Assembly: GCA_030673585.1 (NCBI GenBank)
Contig: DAOVIU010000021.1
Coordinates: 1-9,548 of the forward strand
Direction of reading: 5' to 3'
Source of the DNA: Pseudomonadota bacterium
GTDB taxonomy: Bacteria; Desulfobacterota; BSN033; G020346125
Length of the DNA stretch: 9,548 bases
The notes under the pieces were generated by a model that searched no databases, was not told where the DNA came from, and saw only the letters and a list, made by a program, of their open reading frames with translations. How positions within the stretch are numbered: the first letter of the stretch is position 1; each line of letters starts with the position of its first letter. Both the position numbers and the translations under genes were made by a program. Positions 6,490-9,548 of the stretch are shown here, piece after piece.

Positions 6490-6870
6490 CTACCTCACCA
6501 GCTTCTTGTAAATCCAGCCTTCCAGCCCGTTTGAAAGCCTCACGTTGCACCAGGAGCCCGTTTGGTCCAGAAGTTCCAGTTCATCCCCCTTCCGTACCGT
6601 TGTAATAACCTCGTTTTTCATGCCGGGTCCGCTTCTGATGTTCACCCATGAAGCTATGACCGACACCATCTCGGGCGGAGGGGTAACGGACTCAGGGGTT
6701 CGCTCTACCTCTTGAGGGGCGGGTTCTTCCTTGATCGGCTCCGGTGTGGCGACTTCTTCCCTTTGTGTTTCACTTTGGGCGGGCTCCTCCCTCTTTCCGA
6801 ACTTCTCCGTCAAGCCACAGCCGAAGGTGAATGCGATTACTGTTAATACGATAATGATCTTGGTCTTCAT
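6490..6870 (-). CDS. Small lipoprotein with C-terminal SH3b domain
   Basis: 126 residues in three parts. Residues 1-18 (MKTKIIIVLTVIAFTFGC) are a short basic, hydrophobic signal ending in a likely lipidated Cys18; the lipobox TFGC is not ideal but plausible. Residues 20-68 are a Pro/Glu/Thr-rich, charged linker typical of cell-envelope proteins. Residues 69-126 are a bacterial SH3 domain (SH3b) with VNIRSGPGMKNEVITTVRKG, then GSWCNVRL and EGWIYKKLV. SH3b domains of this kind bind peptidoglycan or envelope partners, so an envelope-anchored role is inferred; no enzymatic domain is present. The start is well supported by GGAGG (6876-6880) five bases before ATG. It is a single gene, convergent with the radical SAM gene and divergent from the Lin0512-family gene. 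Confidence 0.82.
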   Translation of the reverse strand: MKTKIIIVLTVIAFTFGCGLTEKFGKREEPAQSETQREEVATPEPIKEEPAPQEVERTPESVTPPPEMVSVIASWVNIRSGPGMKNEVITTVRKGDELELLDQTGSWCNVRLSNGLEGWIYKKLVR

Positions 6871-7228
6871 CTTTTCCTCCGATTTCTCTTCCGTTTCTCC
6901 ATCTTTCTCGGGAAAGCTTTCCTCTTCTCCTCATGCCCACATAAGCATCCCCCCTTTTACCGGGTTTTTTCCTTCCGTGGGGATTAGCACAATTAATGCC
7001 AAACGAGGAGTCCTATAAAAGGTGGTAAAAGGCGGGTAAATCCCAATAATCCGTTTAAAAAGGGCATGCGATGTGGGTTGAGACGAAAAAAAATTACACA
7101 TCGATATGAAATAATTTCACAAATGGGCTTCTCTCTCCATGTGACCTCGCTGTATAATTTTGTATCAACTATGTGTTGAGGCCTTGAGCAAATAGCCGTA
7201 TTCCACGAACCATGAGGGGGAAATGCCT
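6871..7228. other. Divergent intergenic region, SH3 lipoprotein / Lin0512-family gene
   Basis: About 360 bases without a supportable gene. It contains a perfect 9-bp inverted repeat, CCTTTTACC (6953-6961) with GGTAAAAGG (7024-7032), and a nearby partial tandem AAAAGGTGG/TAAAAGGCGG. An AT-rich part follows, with TATAAT at 7153-7158. A T-run after CCGGG (6965-6970) has no clear stem before it and is not called a terminator. Confidence 0.55.
7153..7158 (+). promoter_or_regulatory. Candidate -10 box for the Lin0512/amidohydrolase operon
   Basis: Perfect TATAAT about 70 bases before the ATG at 7229. No acceptable -35 is seen at 16-18 bases upstream (the sequence there is TCTCTC), so an activator would be needed or the match is chance. 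Confidence 0.35.
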
Positions 7229-7594
7229 ATGGAAAAGAGATACGTAGTGCAGATGGGAATGGGGGTGGACCAGCATGGCCATACGGGTGATCCCACACGT
7301 GCCGCGATAAAAGCCGTAAACAATGCCATATCAAATAATAGCCTGTGTGGCATTTCGGAAATCTTAAACCTCAGTGGTCCCGGGAATATGATCGTGGATG
7401 TGCTCATTGGGGCCCCTTATCCCAAAAAAGTGGACGAGGAGAAGGTGCTGGAAGCGATCCCATTCGGAACAAAGCGGTTGAAGGCGGTGGAGGGGGGGTT
7501 GATAGCCCGTGGGGTACAGCTCACATCCCTGGGGGATGATTCGGCGAACATATTGATCGTGAATGCCGCCGTCACGGTCTCATTCGACCTGTGA
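7229..7594 (+). CDS. Lin0512-family conserved protein of unknown function
   Basis: 121 residues, the usual size for this small family. Recognisable family features are QMGMGVDQHG near the N-terminus (8-17), PTRAAIKAVNNAISNNSL (22-39), the PFGT segment (78-81), VEGGLIARGV (87-96) and a hydrophobic ending ILIVNAAVTVSF (108-119). No catalytic function is established for this family as far as I know; it is probably a cytoplasmic homo-oligomeric protein with no signal peptide or membrane segment. I chose ATG 7229 because GAGGGGG (7214-7220) lies 8 bases upstream; the ATG at 7223 is too close to it. The gene is followed 94 bases later by an amidohydrolase on the same strand, so the two may act together. 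Confidence 0.8.
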   Translation: MEKRYVVQMGMGVDQHGHTGDPTRAAIKAVNNAISNNSLCGISEILNLSGPGNMIVDVLIGAPYPKKVDEEKVLEAIPFGTKRLKAVEGGLIARGVQLTSLGDDSANILIVNAAVTVSFDL

Positions 7595-7688
7595 AAGGGG
7601 AGATTATTCCCCCTGGGTGTTGCAACATTGCTCATTTTTCGCGAGAATGAAGAATCGATAGAGGACCGTTGAATTTGAGGGGACGATT

Positions 7689-8534
7689 ATGCTGGTTATA
7701 GATTTTCACCTGCACGTTACCACGGCGGATGAGTACAACAAGTGGTTCTTGGACTGGATGCGAAACATCCATGGCGAAGAGGGCTTGGCTCATCTGCGAG
7801 ACGTTCTGACCTCTCCGGAGGCGCTGCTCCGATTCATGGACCAACAGGGGATCGATTACGTCGTGGCCCTCGCGGAGACCAATGCCATGGTCACCGGTGT
7901 GAGCACCAACGACCGGGTTGCGGAGTTCTGTCGGGGGAACGAGAGTCTTATTCCCTTCGCCAACATTAATCCTTACGTCACCTTCAACCAGGTGGCCGAA
8001 TTGGAAAGGTGTGTTGGGGAATTGGGAATCAAGGGCCTTAAGCTATACCCCACCTATCAGCACTTCTACGCCAACGACAACAAGCTCTTCCTCCTCTACG
8101 AGAGGGCCCAGGCACTAAACATCCCGGTTATGATCCATACGGGGTCATCGGTATTCCCTGGTTCCCTCATGAAGTACGGGGATCCCCTTTTCCTGGACGA
8201 GATAGCCGTCTTTTTCCCCACGTTGAAGATAATCCAGTCCCATGCTGGCAGGGGTTTCTGGTACGACAGGGCGTTCTTCCTGGCCAGCCTACACGAGAAT
8301 GTCTATATGGACATAACGGGTCTTCCTCCCCAGAACCTCCTCAAGTACTTCCCCGACTTGGAAAGGAATGCGGATAAGATTATCTTTGGTTCGGATTGGC
8401 CGGGGATCATCGATATCAAGAAAAATATTGATGCCATCCTGGACCTCCCCATAGGTAAGGAAACGAAGGAGAGAATCCTGGGGGAAAACGCCGCGAGGCT
8501 ATTGGGACTCAAGGCGAAGAGGAAGGCCAAATAG
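7689..8534 (+). CDS. Amidohydrolase-2 family metal-dependent hydrolase/decarboxylase
   Basis: 281-residue TIM-barrel metalloenzyme of the amidohydrolase superfamily. The metal-ligand pattern is complete: DFHLH at the start (H7 and H9), IKGLKLYP (K118 region), MIHTG (H150), QSHAG (H185) and FGSDWP (D236). The family (amidohydrolase-2 or PF04909 type) includes decarboxylases of aromatic acids and lactone or ring hydrolases, so the reaction cannot be named. There is no signal sequence, so it is cytoplasmic. ATG 7689 has GAGGGGAC (7677-7684) a few bases upstream, and the HxH motif starts at residue 7, as usual. It likely shares a transcript with the Lin0512-family gene. A 6-bp hairpin CACCAA/TTGGTG (8538-8552) lies just past the stop but has no U-run, so it is not a confident terminator. 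Confidence 0.87.
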   Translation: MLVIDFHLHVTTADEYNKWFLDWMRNIHGEEGLAHLRDVLTSPEALLRFMDQQGIDYVVALAETNAMVTGVSTNDRVAEFCRGNESLIPFANINPYVTFNQVAELERCVGELGIKGLKLYPTYQHFYANDNKLFLLYERAQALNIPVMIHTGSSVFPGSLMKYGDPLFLDEIAVFFPTLKIIQSHAGRGFWYDRAFFLASLHENVYMDITGLPPQNLLKYFPDLERNADKIIFGSDWPGIIDIKKNIDAILDLPIGKETKERILGENAARLLGLKAKRKAK

Positions 8535-8602
8535 ACGCACCAAATGTTGGTGTTGGGGTTCTGGGGGGCTGCAGTCAAACAAAGAATAAATCCTAAATCG
8601 AC

Positions 8603-8691
8603 TCGGCTGTCTTCGACCCTGAGGCTCAGACCCGAAGGGAGCCTTCGACCCGAGCTCAGGCCGAGGGGGGCTTCGAGTGAGCCTCAGCCGA
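8603..8691. repeat. GC-rich imperfect inverted repeat (large stem-loop)
   Basis: TCGGCTG (8603-8609) pairs with CAGCCGA (8685-8691). CTGAGGCTCA (8619-8628) pairs perfectly with TGAGCCTCAG (8678-8687), and CGAAG (8633-8637) with CTTCG (8671-8675). The word CTTCGACCC is also repeated directly (8611-8619 and 8643-8651). The outer two stems share bases 8685-8687, so they are alternatives at their border. Confidence 0.6.
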
Positions 8692-8712
8692 ACTCCTCGG
8701 CGCGGGCCGAAG

Positions 8713-8880
8713 CACTAAATACTAAAATCGCTTCGCTCCAAACCCTCAATGCGAATATCTAAATCCTAAACGTTTTGGTCATTTGATCATTAGTGCTTTG
8801 TATTTGTTTAGGGTTTAGTACTTTGTGTTTAGTATTTCCCTTGAGGGCTTCGGTCATTTGAATTTGTTGAGAGTTTAGAA
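8713..8880. repeat. AT-rich inverted/direct repeat block with TTTAG words
   Basis: AAATACTAAA (8717-8726) is the exact reverse complement of TTTAGTATTT (8828-8837). CCCTCAA (8743-8749) pairs with TTGAGGG (8841-8847), and TAAATCCTAAAC (8760-8771) pairs with GTTTAGGGTTTA (8806-8817) with one mismatch. GGTCATTTGA occurs directly twice (8777-8786 and 8852-8861). TTTAG recurs at 8807, 8814, 8828 and 8873. Confidence 0.6.
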
Positions 8881-9061
8881 ATGAGTATTTCGAATTTGCT
8901 TGTATTCTTTCCCATACGCAAATATTTATGGCGTCTTATATAAAACGTCGTGGGACCGATGAACACCTAAGCACTCATCGGCAGAGATGCAAACTTTAGA
9001 ACGGTCGAAACAATATTTTGGGCAGCGCAGAGCGAGGTTTTCAAAGATCCCCAGATCGGGC

Positions 9062-9090
9062 TTGACAATTAACCCGGAGTGGCCATAGAT
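9062..9090 (+). promoter_or_regulatory. Candidate ruvX promoter
   Basis: TTGACA (9062-9067), a perfect -35, is followed after 17 bases by ATAGAT (9085-9090), a poor -10. The ruvX ATG is at 9099, so transcription would start almost at the start codon. No Shine-Dalgarno sequence is present between. Confidence 0.4.
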
Positions 9091-9098
9091 AGTTTAAA

Positions 9099-9524
9099 AT
9101 GCGTATATTAGGCCTCGATGTAGGAACCAAGAGGATCGGCATTGCCGTAAGCGATGAATTGGGTTGGACGGCCCAGGGGGTTAAGATCTTATATCGTCGC
9201 AATGGGGAGAGTGATCTACGGGAACTACGTGATATCGTTACACAATACGGGGTTGAGAAAATTGTGGTGGGCCTCCCCAAGAATATGGACGGTTCCCTCG
9301 GTCCTCAGGCTGAGATGGTTTTAGGGTTTGTTGAGGAGCTGCGGGGAATTCTCGACGTCCCCGTTGTTACGTGGGATGAGAGGCTTTCCACCGTCGAAGC
9401 GACCAAGATGTTCATAAGGGCCGACATCTCCCGAAAAAAGAGGAAGCGGAAGGTCGACATGGTTGCTGCCGTCCTTATCTTGCAAACGTATTTGGACAGC
9501 CTAGTCCGTAAAGAGAAGCCATGA
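9099..9524 (+). CDS. ruvX: RuvX/YqgF family putative pre-16S rRNA nuclease
   Basis: 141 residues, the normal length of YqgF/RuvX, an RNase H-fold protein implicated in maturation of the 5' end of 16S rRNA and earlier named as a Holliday junction resolvase. Conserved motifs are GLDVGTKRIGIAVSD (5-19, with catalytic D7), VVGLPKNMDGSLGPQ (56-70), TWDERLST (91-98, with E94) and KVDMVAAVLILQTYLD (118-133, with D120). The three acidic residues of the family active site are all present. Start ATG 9099 begins the motif in register, although no ribosome site precedes it. Its TGA overlaps the next ATG (ATGA, 9521-9524), so the downstream gene is probably translationally coupled. Confidence 0.92.
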   Translation: MRILGLDVGTKRIGIAVSDELGWTAQGVKILYRRNGESDLRELRDIVTQYGVEKIVVGLPKNMDGSLGPQAEMVLGFVEELRGILDVPVVTWDERLSTVEATKMFIRADISRKKRKRKVDMVAAVLILQTYLDSLVRKEKP

Positions 9525-9548
9525 AAAGAATCATCGGGATTGCGTTTC
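9521..9548 (+). CDS. Start of the gene after ruvX, cut by the window edge (possibly mltG)
   Basis: ATG 9521 overlaps the ruvX stop as ATGA and reads MKRIIGIAF, a basic then hydrophobic start consistent with an inner-membrane anchor. In many bacteria ruvX is followed by mltG, an endolytic murein transglycosylase with exactly such an N-terminal membrane segment. Nine codons cannot prove that identity. Confidence 0.45.

Larger units (their letters stand above)
8535..9098. other. Gene-free region rich in imperfect inverted and direct repeats
   Basis: 564 bases with no supportable gene; a short frame across 8544-8762 is a low-complexity artefact. Order: a hairpin after the amidohydrolase stop, a GC-rich inverted-repeat block (8603-8691), an AT-rich block full of TTTAG/CTAAA words (8713-8880), then about 200 bases of unique sequence with a CCGATGA/TCATCGG hairpin (8956-8981), and the ruvX promoter candidate. 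The composition of the repeat blocks is unlike the flanking genes. Confidence 0.6.

Noticed and set aside
6965..6970. T-run after CCGGG as a rho-independent terminator
   Set aside because: No stem immediately precedes the T-run on that strand, and no plus-strand gene ends nearby.
8538..8552. CACCAA/TTGGTG hairpin as terminator of the amidohydrolase gene
   Set aside because: The stem is only 6 bp and is followed by G-rich sequence without a U-run.
8544..8762. 72-codon plus-strand frame in the repeat region
   Set aside because: It is made of the GC-rich inverted repeat, with low-complexity Arg/Pro/Ser composition and no ribosome site.

Overview
The window looks like a piece of chromosome from an anaerobic bacterium with roughly 50-53% GC. 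It uses clear Shine-Dalgarno sites and packs short operons on both strands. Gene content (a glycine-reductase-type selenoprotein pair, an isopropylmalate isomerase with separate large and small subunits, a radical SAM enzyme of the cobalamin-binding-domain type) suggests a strict anaerobe, perhaps a Desulfobacterota-like or related lineage. That placement is inferred from gene content only. No rRNA, tRNA, CRISPR, IS element or phage gene is visible.

Layout. (1) 1-2122, plus strand: 3' end of leuC, then leuD and a leuB-like beta-decarboxylating dehydrogenase, tightly packed. This is the isomerase and dehydrogenase part of branched-chain 2-oxoacid elongation. (2) 2204-4827, minus strand, convergent with leu: a two-gene operon encoding a GrdE-like protein and then a GrdB-like protein. 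The second gene is a selenoprotein. Its frame is interrupted by an in-frame TGA at 2468-2470, exactly where GrdB carries selenocysteine, and reads on for 87 more GrdB-like codons to a TAG at 2204-2206. A SECIS-like hairpin follows the TGA. A good sigma70-type promoter (4981-5010) lies upstream, flanked by inverted sequences. (3) 5264-6462, plus strand: a radical SAM protein whose N-terminal cobalamin-binding-type domain is broken by an apparent deletion and frame change near 5363-5376. (4) 6490-6870, minus strand: a small lipoprotein with an SH3b domain. (5) 7229-8534, plus strand: a Lin0512-family protein of unknown function and an amidohydrolase-2 family metalloenzyme. (6) 8535-9098: a gene-free stretch with GC-rich and AT-rich imperfect inverted repeats. 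(7) 9099-9548: ruvX/yqgF, overlapping by ATGA the start of another gene, possibly mltG.

The most interesting part is the GrdE/GrdB-type pair. It keeps the selenocysteine but departs from classical glycine/sarcosine/betaine reductase at two key sites. The Asn-Cys pair at which GrdE is cleaved to make its carbonyl (pyruvoyl-type) cofactor is Tyr-Thr here, and the first Cys of the UxxCxxC motif of GrdB is Ser. No grdA, grdC/D, trxA or trxB is nearby. Together this suggests a Grd-like selenoenzyme with altered chemistry or an unknown substrate. Secondary points are a LeuB-like enzyme with Lys-Tyr where NAD-dependent LeuB has Asp-Ile, the radical SAM deletion at a possible microrepeat, and a possible (near-)leaderless ruvX transcript.
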